DNA of 41,423 nt, from NCBI GenBank assembly GCA_964592645.1, contig CAZQFV010000027.1, forward strand, positions 1 through 41,423, written 5' to 3'. Both the position numbers and the translations under genes were made by a program. This document shows, one piece after another, positions 1 to 7,486 of this stretch. The DNA comes from CAZQFV01 sp964592645. Lineage in GTDB: Bacteria; Chloroflexota; Chloroflexia; DTKN01. Below the pieces are notes generated by a model. The model searched no databases, was not told where the DNA came from, and saw only the letters and a list, made by a program, of their open reading frames with translations. Each line of letters opens with the position of its first letter. Within the stretch, counting starts at the first letter, position 1.

Positions 1-1059
1 CTCAGTGAGCCGGCGGGCTCCGCCGAGATGCTGGACCGGGCGCTGGGTATGCTGATGGACGCGCTCAACATGGAGGTTGGCGAGATCCGGCTTTGGGAGG
101 GGGAGCACGGCCTGGTCGTCCGCGCCCAGCGGGGGGACGTGCCGGACCTGCTGCCGCTCACCGATATGGCGGAGATGATCTCTCCCCAGGGGGAGGTCGT
201 TCAGCCCGGTGAACCGGTAGTGGTGGAGGATACCTATGGCTACCGCGACCGGCAGGCCTGGCGCGAGGGGCTGCGGGCGCTGGCCCTCTTGCCCTTGTCG
301 GCCAGGGAGCATTTTCTGGGGGTCCTGGTCCTGGCCACCCGTCGCGGCCCGCGGCCCTTTTCGCCGGAGGAGCGTTCGCTGCTCCATGCGGTGAGCGATC
401 AACTGGGCCTGGCGGTGGAGAACGTCCGCTTGCAGGCCGAGTCGCGGCAGCGGGCCATCGTCGAGGAGCGCAACCGCCTGGCCCGAGACCTGCACGATTC
501 GGTGGCCCAGGCCCTGTACGGGGTGACCCTCTATGCCGAGGCCACCGCCAGGCACCTGGCGGCAGGCGACCTTGCCCAGGCGGCCGAACACCTCCAGGTG
601 TTGCGTGAGACGGCGCAGGAGTCATTGCGGGAGATGCGCCTGCTGGTCTTTGAGCTGCGGCCCTCCGTTCTGCTGCAGGAAGGTCTGGCGGGGGCGCTGC
701 AGTCGCGCCTGGATGCGGTGGAGGGCCGCGGGGGGCTGGTGACCGAGTTTCACTCCTCCGGGAGCGACCGGCTGCCCCCAGAGGTCGAGGAGGGCTTGTA
801 TTTTGTGGCCCGCGAAGCGCTGAACAACGTCCTGCGGCACGCCTGTGCCCGGCGCGTGTGGGTGAGCCTGGTGTGGGATGAGGAGCGGGTGGTCCTGGAG
901 ATCGGCGATGATGGGGTTGGTTTCGACCCGGCGTCGGCGCGGCCCTGTGGAGGGCTGGGGTTACGCAGCATGGAAGAGCGGGCCGCCCGGCTGGGCGGTC
1001 GGCTGAAGGTCGATAGCAGCCCGGGCCGGGGGACCCTGGTGCGCCTGGAGGTGGGGTGA
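1..1059 (+). CDS. Sensor histidine kinase, GAF + HisKA_3 (5' end outside window)
   Basis: The frame is open from the first base, so the true start lies upstream and the first ATG at 28 is internal. About the first 130 visible residues look like a GAF sensory domain. They are followed by a HisKA_3 dimerisation helix whose H-box reads ARDLHDSVAQAL, with the phospho-accepting His in LHD. A short HATPase_c domain follows, with an N-box (EALNNVLRHA) and G-boxes (GDDGVGF, GGLGLRSM). This is the NarX/DegS/LiaS class of cytoplasmic kinase. The stop codon overlaps the start of the next gene by one base (TGATG), so kinase and regulator are translationally coupled. The signal sensed cannot be told from the visible part. 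Confidence 0.93.
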   Translation, partial: LSEPAGSAEMLDRALGMLMDALNMEVGEIRLWEGEHGLVVRAQRGDVPDLLPLTDMAEMISPQGEVVQPGEPVVVEDTYGYRDRQAWREGLRALALLPLSAREHFLGVLVLATRRGPRPFSPEERSLLHAVSDQLGLAVENVRLQAESRQRAIVEERNRLARDLHDSVAQALYGVTLYAEATARHLAAGDLAQAAEHLQVLRETAQESLREMRLLVFELRPSVLLQEGLAGALQSRLDAVEGRGGLVTEFHSSGSDRLPPEVEEGLYFVAREALNNVLRHACARRVWVSLVWDEERVVLEIGDDGVGFDPASARPCGGLGLRSMEERAARLGGRLKVDSSPGRGTLVRLEVG

Positions 1060-1718
1060 TGAGCGATGCGATTCGCGTGCTGATTGCTGATGACCATGGG
1101 ATCGTGCGCAAGGGGCTGCGGGCCCTGCTTTCCACGGAGCCCCACATCGAGGTGGTCGGTGAGGCAGAGACGGGGCGCCAGGCGGTCGACGAAGCCCTCC
1201 GGCTCCAGCCCGACGTCGTGCTGATGGATCTGGTGATGCCGGGGATGGACGGACTGGAGGCCATCCGCGAACTGCGCGCCAAGTCGCCGCGGATACGCAT
1301 CCTGGTGTTGACCAGCTTCGCCGGCGACGACAAGGTCTTTCCGGCGATCAAGGCCGGGGCGCTGGGCTACCTGCTCAAGGATTCTGATCCCGAGGAGTTG
1401 GTGCGGGCCATCCACCAGGTCCATCGTGGGGAATCCTCGCTGCATCCCCTGATTGCGCGCAAGGTGCTGCAGGAGATCTCGCGGCCCTTGGACCGCCCGC
1501 CGACTCCAGAACCGCTGACGGAGCGCGAGGTAGAGGTGTTGCAGCTGGTGGCCCGGGGCTGCAGTAACCAGGACATTGCCGACCATCTGGTGATCACCGA
1601 GGCCACGGTGCGCAGCCACGTGAGCAACATCCTGGGCAAGCTGCACCTGGCCAGCCGAACGCAGGCGGCGTTGTACGCCCTGCGCCGGGGATTGGCGTCT
1701 TTGGAGGACAAGACCTAG
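1059..1718 (+). CDS. NarL/LuxR-family response regulator
   Basis: This is the cognate regulator of the upstream kinase. The N-terminal receiver has acidic residues in IADDHG, the phospho-acceptor Asp in VVLMDLVMPGMDG, Thr/Ser in VLTSF and Lys in YLLKDS. A linker leads to a C-terminal LuxR-type helix-turn-helix (LTEREVEVLQLVARG, then TEATVRSHVSNILGKL). Length 219 residues is typical. ATG at 1059 is preferred over GTG at 1056 because it gives the usual one-base TGATG overlap with the kinase stop. Targets are unknown. Confidence 0.95.
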   Translation: MSDAIRVLIADDHGIVRKGLRALLSTEPHIEVVGEAETGRQAVDEALRLQPDVVLMDLVMPGMDGLEAIRELRAKSPRIRILVLTSFAGDDKVFPAIKAGALGYLLKDSDPEELVRAIHQVHRGESSLHPLIARKVLQEISRPLDRPPTPEPLTEREVEVLQLVARGCSNQDIADHLVITEATVRSHVSNILGKLHLASRTQAALYALRRGLASLEDKT

Positions 1719-1827
1719 AGGAGGCGGCATGATGGTAGAGTGCGCGAGCGCGGGGGCGGCTTCATAGGTCACGGCCGGGTATCATGGTCGGGGTTCTGCC
1801 CGGTTGATTGCCACGGGAGGTGTTCGG

Positions 1828-2685
1828 ATGCCACGTTTGGGGGCGCACATGTCGATTGCCGGCAGCTACGACCAGGCCCTGTACCGGGGGCGGGAGGTAG
1901 GCTGCGAGGCGATCCAGATCTTTACCAAGCAGCCGAACCGCTGGGCGGCCCGGCCGATCACGGCGCAGGAGGTGGCCTCCTTCCGCGGAGCCCGGGAGGA
2001 GACCGGCATCGCCCCGGTCATCGCCCACGATGCCTACCTCATCAACCTGGCCTCGCCGGAGGAGGGGCTCTGGAAACAGTCGGTGGACGCCTTCACCATC
2101 GAGGTGGAGCGCGCCCAGGCGCTGGAGCTGCCCTACCTGGTGACGCATGCCGGGGCGCACAAGGGCTCCGGGGAAGAGGCCGGCCTGGCGCGCATCGTCG
2201 AGGCGTTGGACCTGGTCTGCGAGCGCACGCCGCGGGCGGCGGTGACTATCCTGCTGGAGACGACGGCCGGCCAGGGGGGCTACCTCTGCTACCGTTTCGA
2301 GCACATCGCCTGGATCATCAATCACGTGCGTTGCCCGGAGCGGCTGGGGGTGTGCTTCGACACCTGCCACGCCTTTGCCGCTGGCTACGAGCTGCGGACT
2401 GCCGAGTCCTACGCCGCGACGATGCGCCAGTTCGACCAAGTCATCGGGATCGGCCGGCTCAAGGCCTTTCACCTCAACGACTGCCTGAAAGGGCTGGGGA
2501 GCCGCGTGGACCGCCACGCCCACATCGGTCAGGGGCAGTTGGGGCTGGAGCCGTTCCGCTTCCTCCTCAACGATCCGCGCTTTCGGGATCATCCCATGGT
2601 TCTGGAGACACCCAAGGGACCGGAGATGCAGGAGGACCGCCAGAACCTGGCCACGCTGCGGGGACTGCTGCAGCCGTCTGCCTAA
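1828..2685 (+). CDS. nfo: Endonuclease IV (AP endonuclease)
   Basis: This base-excision-repair enzyme cuts DNA 5' to abasic sites. All metal ligands of the family can be seen in order: His in AHDAYLINLAS, His in THAGAHKGSG, Glu in LLETTAGQG, Asp and His in CFDTCHAF, His in AFHLNDC, Asp-x-His in RVDRHAHIGQGQ, and Glu in VLETPKG. The length of 285 residues fits. ATG at 1828 is chosen because GGGAGG lies just upstream and the protein then begins MPRLGAHMSIAG, as in the family; a TTG at 1804 would add eight unconserved residues. It converges on, and overlaps by four bases, the gene on the other strand. Confidence 0.95.
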   Translation: MPRLGAHMSIAGSYDQALYRGREVGCEAIQIFTKQPNRWAARPITAQEVASFRGAREETGIAPVIAHDAYLINLASPEEGLWKQSVDAFTIEVERAQALELPYLVTHAGAHKGSGEEAGLARIVEALDLVCERTPRAAVTILLETTAGQGGYLCYRFEHIAWIINHVRCPERLGVCFDTCHAFAAGYELRTAESYAATMRQFDQVIGIGRLKAFHLNDCLKGLGSRVDRHAHIGQGQLGLEPFRFLLNDPRFRDHPMVLETPKGPEMQEDRQNLATLRGLLQPSA

Positions 2686-4796
2686 TGTAGCACGAGGTAG
2701 AATATCAGCACCAGTGCCTGGTAGAGGGCGTACCCACCGGGCAATAGCAGGGTGCCCACGCCGCGCCAGCCCAGCAGCTCGCGCGCGGCCAGGTAGTTCA
2801 GGATGCTCCCCCAGACCAGGCCGCCGATCCACCACAGCAGGAACAGGGGCTGGAGTATCCCGGTCGCGCCGACGGCGAGCACGAGCAGCCCCAGCAGGAC
2901 CCGCGGGGATTGGGTGCGCGGGCAGTAGGAGAGCGCGCGCCGGAAATCGCCTGTCTGGTTGTACATCTCCGCGATGACGCTGATCAGCATCGCCAGCAGC
3001 GGGGCCTCTCCGAGGGCCAGCACGGCCATCGCCGTCGCCAGCGCCAGCAGGTGGGCGAGCCCACCCGCCGGCAGCGAGGAGGGGACCGACCAGACGGCCA
3101 GGGTGCGCGACATCGGCGGAAAGAGCAGCTCCTCCAACAGCACCAGGAGCACCGGCATCAAGACCAGTGGGAGCACGGAGCGGAGCAGCGGCAGGAGGCG
3201 GAACTTGTCCTGGGGGGGGGCTTCGGGAGCCTCCTCGAGCGCCGGCCATCTGCGCTGGGGATATTGGCTTTCCCAGGGGAGTTCCTCGTCGGACGCGGGC
3301 GTGATGAGGCCTGGCCTCTTGAGCAGCCCGCCCGAACGCTCTCCGACCACCGGACCCTCTTCCGGCTCCGGTTCGGCCGGCCCACCCCAGCGCCGCAGTG
3401 TCGCCAGCGGCGACTGCGTCATGAGCAGCATGTCCGCCGCCCCATCTGCTTCCAGGATCGGCTTTGTCGGGGGTTTGGCGTCCTTCTCATGGGCGCGGAT
3501 CACGCCCAGGTGAAAGCGCTGCCGCAGCTCCTCGAACCCGGGAAGCAGCGAGGTGAAGAGGACACCGCGGCGCAGCCCGGCGCCATAGAGGAGGCTGTAC
3601 AGGGTGTGCCAGAAAGTAAGGTGGGGCCACTTGACCTGCACCAGGATGACGCCCCGCCTGGGGGCCGCGATGGACTCGCGGATGGAGCGGACCACCCCCC
3701 AAGGGATCTGCAGCCAGCGCCTGCGGAAAGAGACGGCGGCGCCGTCGGCCTCCACCTGCCAGTCGGGCAGAAGGCCCTGGAGCAGGGTCACGACCACCAG
3801 GCTCAGGATGATGCTCACCTGTCCCAGGAGCAGGGCGATGCTGGGCCAGGAGATGGGGGTCAGTTGCGGATTGAAGCGGCCGAAGAGGTCACGATCCGGG
3901 ACGCCGTAGAGCCCCAAGAGGGGCCCCAGGACAGGCCAGCGCAGCAGCCCCATCAGACCTGGGAAGTTGCCGACCAGGAAGCGCCACCAGACGCCCACGT
4001 AGCGCCAGATCGCCAACAGCAGCAGCAGGACAACGATGGGCTGCTGGACCAGGCGGACCCAGCGCGGGTAGGTGAAGGCATCCGCGGCTTGCTCCTTGTG
4101 CGGTGCGGAGAGGGTCTTCCAGGTGACCCCGGGCAGAAAGATCAGGGCATACGGCAGCGAGTAGGCCTCGTCGTCCACCACGTCTACCAGTTGATCCTCT
4201 CCATAGACCTCCTGGAGGTAGGCGACCAGCCCGCTGGCCAGGGACTCGAAATCGGAGATGTGCCAAACGACGGCGAACCCCTTTTTCAGGCTGCCTCCCC
4301 AGAGCAGGCTGTAGAGGCGGAACCACGGGCCCAGCCGCCAGCGCCGGCCCTGGATGAACAGGACCATGCGATCGCCGGCCAGTGTCATGTTGTAGACCTG
4401 GGTGATTCGCTCCCAGGGGATGGTTGCCCACCCCAATCCCCGGTGGAGCTGCAATCCGTTTTTGTGGAGGCGCAGCGTGGGCAGAAAGTTGCGCACGGTG
4501 GCGGCCAGGAAAAAGAGCAGGAACCCGCGGGCGTTGATCCCGACCAGCGCGGGGTAGAGGTCCTCCCAGGGGACCGGCCCCTTGGGGATCGTCCCGCTGA
4601 TGAGCAGGGCGATGGGCTGGGCGTAGGGGATTGCCCCCAGGTTCGCCAGCCCCTGGGGCCACTGCTGGAACAGGATCTGCAGCCCGGTCTGCAGGTATCC
4701 CCAGATGGCGATCCCGGCCAGCAGAAAGGCGATGATCTCCAGGGGCCAGGACAACCAGATCGGGTAACGATGGCGCAGCGGTTTCCCCTCGGTCAC
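2682..4796 (-). CDS. Large membrane protein with an internal duplication, function unknown
   Basis: 704 residues. GTG start (4794-4796) preceded by GGGAGGAG. The N-terminal half contains two related modules, each with hydrophobic segments followed by a soluble stretch resembling bacterial PH-like domains. The two soluble parts align around WATIPWERI / WLQIPWGVV and LYSLLWGGSLKKGF / LYSLLYGAGLRRGV, which indicates an ancient duplication. A Pro/Glu-rich linker (about residues 455-530) leads to a C-terminal bundle of four or five hydrophobic helices, somewhat like Yip1-type membrane domains. No catalytic motif was recognised. The neighbours give no functional clue. The stop overlaps the convergent nfo stop. 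Confidence 0.82.
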   Translation of the reverse strand: MTEGKPLRHRYPIWLSWPLEIIAFLLAGIAIWGYLQTGLQILFQQWPQGLANLGAIPYAQPIALLISGTIPKGPVPWEDLYPALVGINARGFLLFFLAATVRNFLPTLRLHKNGLQLHRGLGWATIPWERITQVYNMTLAGDRMVLFIQGRRWRLGPWFRLYSLLWGGSLKKGFAVVWHISDFESLASGLVAYLQEVYGEDQLVDVVDDEAYSLPYALIFLPGVTWKTLSAPHKEQAADAFTYPRWVRLVQQPIVVLLLLLAIWRYVGVWWRFLVGNFPGLMGLLRWPVLGPLLGLYGVPDRDLFGRFNPQLTPISWPSIALLLGQVSIILSLVVVTLLQGLLPDWQVEADGAAVSFRRRWLQIPWGVVRSIRESIAAPRRGVILVQVKWPHLTFWHTLYSLLYGAGLRRGVLFTSLLPGFEELRQRFHLGVIRAHEKDAKPPTKPILEADGAADMLLMTQSPLATLRRWGGPAEPEPEEGPVVGERSGGLLKRPGLITPASDEELPWESQYPQRRWPALEEAPEAPPQDKFRLLPLLRSVLPLVLMPVLLVLLEELLFPPMSRTLAVWSVPSSLPAGGLAHLLALATAMAVLALGEAPLLAMLISVIAEMYNQTGDFRRALSYCPRTQSPRVLLGLLVLAVGATGILQPLFLLWWIGGLVWGSILNYLAARELLGWRGVGTLLLPGGYALYQALVLIFYLVLH

Positions 4797-4817
4797 CTTC
4801 TCCTCCCGCTATCCATG

Positions 4818-7196
4818 TCACTTGGGCGCTTGGGCCAACGCCCTCAGGTGGGCCAGGCGTTTCTGGCGCTCGCCGACGAAGCGGACGATGCCCTGCAGGA
4901 CCCACTGGGGAGAGATGTGCGCCTCTTCGATGACCTCGTCCAAGGTGCCGCCGGTGCGCCAGCGGTCGTCCCAGTCGGCGGAGAGGGCATACTCCTCGGC
5001 CAGCGGGTTATAGATCCAATCGTGCATCAGCCAGCGGGCCTGGGTGGTGATGAAGGTGGAGTCGGCCCGGTCGGCCAGGGAGAGGACCTGCTCGCGGTAT
5101 TCCATCGGTTGCAGGGCAAAGAGTTGGGGGCTGACGGCGGTGACGATCTTGACATTGAGGCCGCGGGCGTCGAGCGCCGGCAGGATTTGGCAGATGGAGA
5201 CCATGGCGCTGGTGCCCTGGACGATGATGGTGCCCATGCGCGGCAGTCCGGGGCGGTAGTCGCGGGTGACATAAGCGCCGCGCGCCGCGGCCAGGTGCGA
5301 GGGCATGCCCAGGGCCTGACGATCGGGGATGGCGATGGGTGGGCGCGTCAGGTGCAGGGCGATGAGCGGGACATTTAGGCGCAGCGCCGCCCCCAGCACG
5401 ACGGGGACCTCGTTGTGCTCCCAGGGATGCAGGTTGATGATCTGGCCGCGGGGAAAGAGCTGGGTGACGCCGGGGGCAAAGATGCCAAAGTGGGTGCGCG
5501 AGTCGTCGGCCGTCTCGGGGCCGGAGTGGCCGGCCACCCAGATGATCTTGCCCAGCTTCCAGGGGCAGTCCTGGGCCATCTGGCTGAAGAGGCGGAAGGA
5601 GCCGTACTTCAGGTAGGCGAAGGAGCCGTAGGTGGAGCAGGCGCCATAGAAGCCGTCGAACTCGGTGGTGGGGTCCTCGGCCAGGTTGACGGCAGCGACC
5701 CCCGTGAGGAGGCCGGCGTTGGCGAACTCGGTGATCTCCTGGGGCAGCATGACTCCCTCGGGGGTGCCGTAGCGCTCGTACCAGCCATAGCCGGGGAAGT
5801 CGCCCCACTTTTGGCCAAAGCCGATGATGTTGGTGGACTCGGCCAGGTCGGCGGAGCAGGCCAGGAAGAGCGGCCGGCCGTAGTGCTCATGGCCAAAGGC
5901 GTTGACCCAGGCGCCCCAGCGGTAGAGGGCCTGGCGGTTGGGAGCCTTCGTCCCGGCGGCGGCAAACATCTCCGGCGGGTAGTGCTCATAGTCGTACAGG
6001 CGCGGGTCCTGGAACGGGTTGCCGCGTTGTCCCAGCTTGAATGTGGGGATGCGCTCGGGGACACTGTCGCCCAGCGCCGCCAGGGTGTCCGCCAGGTAGT
6101 CGACCAGGTCCTGGTCGCGGCGCAGGACTTGGGCCACGGCGCGCAGGTTGGCCTCGAACTGGGCGCGGCGCTCAACCGGGTCCTCGGGCGCTGGCTGATC
6201 CATCCCGACAAAGGCGGCACCGTAGATTTCGGCGAAGCGTTTCTTCGTGGCCCAGAAATCCGGGCAGTTCATCTTGTGCGGGGTGCCGTGGGAGGAGTAG
6301 TCGCACTTTAGGTAGTCGCGGCCCTTGCGGGTCTTGAAGTAGGCCGCGCTGGGGCAGCGCCCCGGATTTTCCGACAGCACCATGCTCAGAAGGGCCTGGG
6401 TCACCGGGCCCCAGTCGTTGCCCAGGTCGCAGGGAAAGACGCGCCAGCCGTGGGCGCCGAACCAGTCGTGCGGCGTCCCGTAGACCGACTGGCTGATGGG
6501 GTGCTCGTCGATGCCGTAGTCGTTCCAGTCGATGAGGAAGTAGAGGTTGTCCAGGGCCAGGCCCCAGGCCGAATTCATGGCCTCGTGGTTGGCGCCGGGG
6601 GTCAGCCCGCCGTCGCCCTCCAGGGCAAAGACCTTGACACCGTAGGCGCCGGCGCGCTTGAGGGCCAGGGCCTCGCCCACGGCGGCCGGGCTGCCATGGC
6701 CGGAGGGGCCGGTGTTGAACTTTAAGAAGAGCGTCTTGCCCTCCATCTCGGCGTGGCCGGAGAGCCCGCCGCGGCGGCGAAAGTTCAGCAGGTCTTCCCA
6801 GAAGAGGGCTCGTTCGGGCGGGGCCGGCCGGTAGCGCTCATCGCCGGTCTGTTCGAACTTGCAGCGCAGGGCCTCGTTGAGGACGGCCAAGGTGCAGTAG
6901 ACCAGGGGGACATTGTGGCCGGCCACCAGGATGAAGCGGTCCCCGAAGCGTTTCTCGGGGTGGCGCAGGTCCCAGCGCATCACCCCGCTGAGCAGCGTGG
7001 CGACCAGGGCATGCACCTTGGAACGAGACCCGCCCGGGTGCCCGCTTTGGCGATAGTTCAGCGTGATGTCGATGAATTGGTCGATCAGGTCCTTGACCTT
7101 TTCCCAGCGCTGAAAGTGGGGGACGAGTTGACGGTAGCGGATGGCGATCTGTTCTTCCTCGGCGCGCAGCACGGGCTTCTCCTTGGCTTCCTCCAT
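4818..7196 (-). CDS. Transketolase-family thiamine diphosphate enzyme, divergent
   Basis: About 792 residues, longer than a normal transketolase (about 620-670). The N-terminal ThDP-binding domain shows the SGHPGG motif, a GH motif (VAGHNVP) and the ThDP/metal motif starting EGDGG and ending about 30 residues later at DWND. A pyrimidine-binding domain follows, with a candidate catalytic Glu in QEITEFANAG and a HSGPETADDSRTH segment equivalent to the transketolase substrate loop. A C-terminal domain completes it. The start is uncertain: ATG at 7196 or GTG at 7244, neither with a clear ribosome-binding site. Substrate is not certain; phosphoketolase was considered, but its motifs are absent. 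A well-placed promoter lies upstream at 7361-7389. Confidence 0.85.
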   Translation of the reverse strand: MEEAKEKPVLRAEEEQIAIRYRQLVPHFQRWEKVKDLIDQFIDITLNYRQSGHPGGSRSKVHALVATLLSGVMRWDLRHPEKRFGDRFILVAGHNVPLVYCTLAVLNEALRCKFEQTGDERYRPAPPERALFWEDLLNFRRRGGLSGHAEMEGKTLFLKFNTGPSGHGSPAAVGEALALKRAGAYGVKVFALEGDGGLTPGANHEAMNSAWGLALDNLYFLIDWNDYGIDEHPISQSVYGTPHDWFGAHGWRVFPCDLGNDWGPVTQALLSMVLSENPGRCPSAAYFKTRKGRDYLKCDYSSHGTPHKMNCPDFWATKKRFAEIYGAAFVGMDQPAPEDPVERRAQFEANLRAVAQVLRRDQDLVDYLADTLAALGDSVPERIPTFKLGQRGNPFQDPRLYDYEHYPPEMFAAAGTKAPNRQALYRWGAWVNAFGHEHYGRPLFLACSADLAESTNIIGFGQKWGDFPGYGWYERYGTPEGVMLPQEITEFANAGLLTGVAAVNLAEDPTTEFDGFYGACSTYGSFAYLKYGSFRLFSQMAQDCPWKLGKIIWVAGHSGPETADDSRTHFGIFAPGVTQLFPRGQIINLHPWEHNEVPVVLGAALRLNVPLIALHLTRPPIAIPDRQALGMPSHLAAARGAYVTRDYRPGLPRMGTIIVQGTSAMVSICQILPALDARGLNVKIVTAVSPQLFALQPMEYREQVLSLADRADSTFITTQARWLMHDWIYNPLAEEYALSADWDDRWRTGGTLDEVIEEAHISPQWVLQGIVRFVGERQKRLAHLRALAQAPK

Positions 7197-7360
7197 TGGA
7201 AGCGGGCGGGGCGACGCTGCCCCGGGATAGCGGATAAAACCCACCGGATCCGTGGCGCAATCTCCACGGCCCCACTACTGACCCCTGCATAGCTCGCTAT
7301 ACTGTCTCGAAGCCGAAATCCGCGTGCACCGACTTGCGGATCTATGCCGAGATCAATAAA

Positions 7361-7389
7361 ATTGTACTACACCTTGCGCGGATGCGCAA
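7361..7389 (-). promoter_or_regulatory. Promoter of the transketolase-like gene
   Basis: On the minus strand TTGCGC (7384-7389) and TACAAT (7361-7366) are separated by 17 bases. The -10 box lies in the block GTGTAGTACAAT, which recurs at other promoters in this window. Its -35 box is only three bases from the -35 box of the divergent plus-strand promoter. Confidence 0.6.
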
Positions 7390-7392
7390 CTC

Positions 7393-7421
7393 TTGACGCC
7401 TCTTTGTCCTTGTGGTATAGT
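7393..7421 (+). promoter_or_regulatory. Sigma-70-type promoter of the secreted repeat protein
   Basis: TTGACG (7393-7398), a 17-base spacer and TATAGT (7416-7421). The predicted transcript has a leader of about 60 bases that includes an inverted repeat (ACCAGG at 7452-7457, CCTGGT at 7464-7469) just before the AGGAGGTG ribosome-binding site. Confidence 0.75.
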
Positions 7422-7486
7422 GGGGGCAGTTTCTCCCCGGCAAAGCCTACTACCAGGTTGGTGCCTGGTCTTCCAGGAGGTGTCCG

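Noticed and set aside
1729..1767. A 12-codon ORF (ATG after GGAGGCGGC) between the response regulator and nfo
   Set aside because: Too short and without recognisable leader-peptide features to support as a gene.
2910..5378. An 822-codon plus-strand open frame opposite the membrane protein gene
   Set aside because: It is low-complexity (Gln/Gly/Asp-rich), antisense to genes with recognisable sequence features, and arises from GC-rich codon bias.
4818..7244. Phosphoketolase (Xfp) identity for the ThDP enzyme
   Set aside because: Length is similar, but the N-terminal SGHPGG and the HSGPETADDSRTH-type loop match transketolase, and phosphoketolase-specific motifs are missing.
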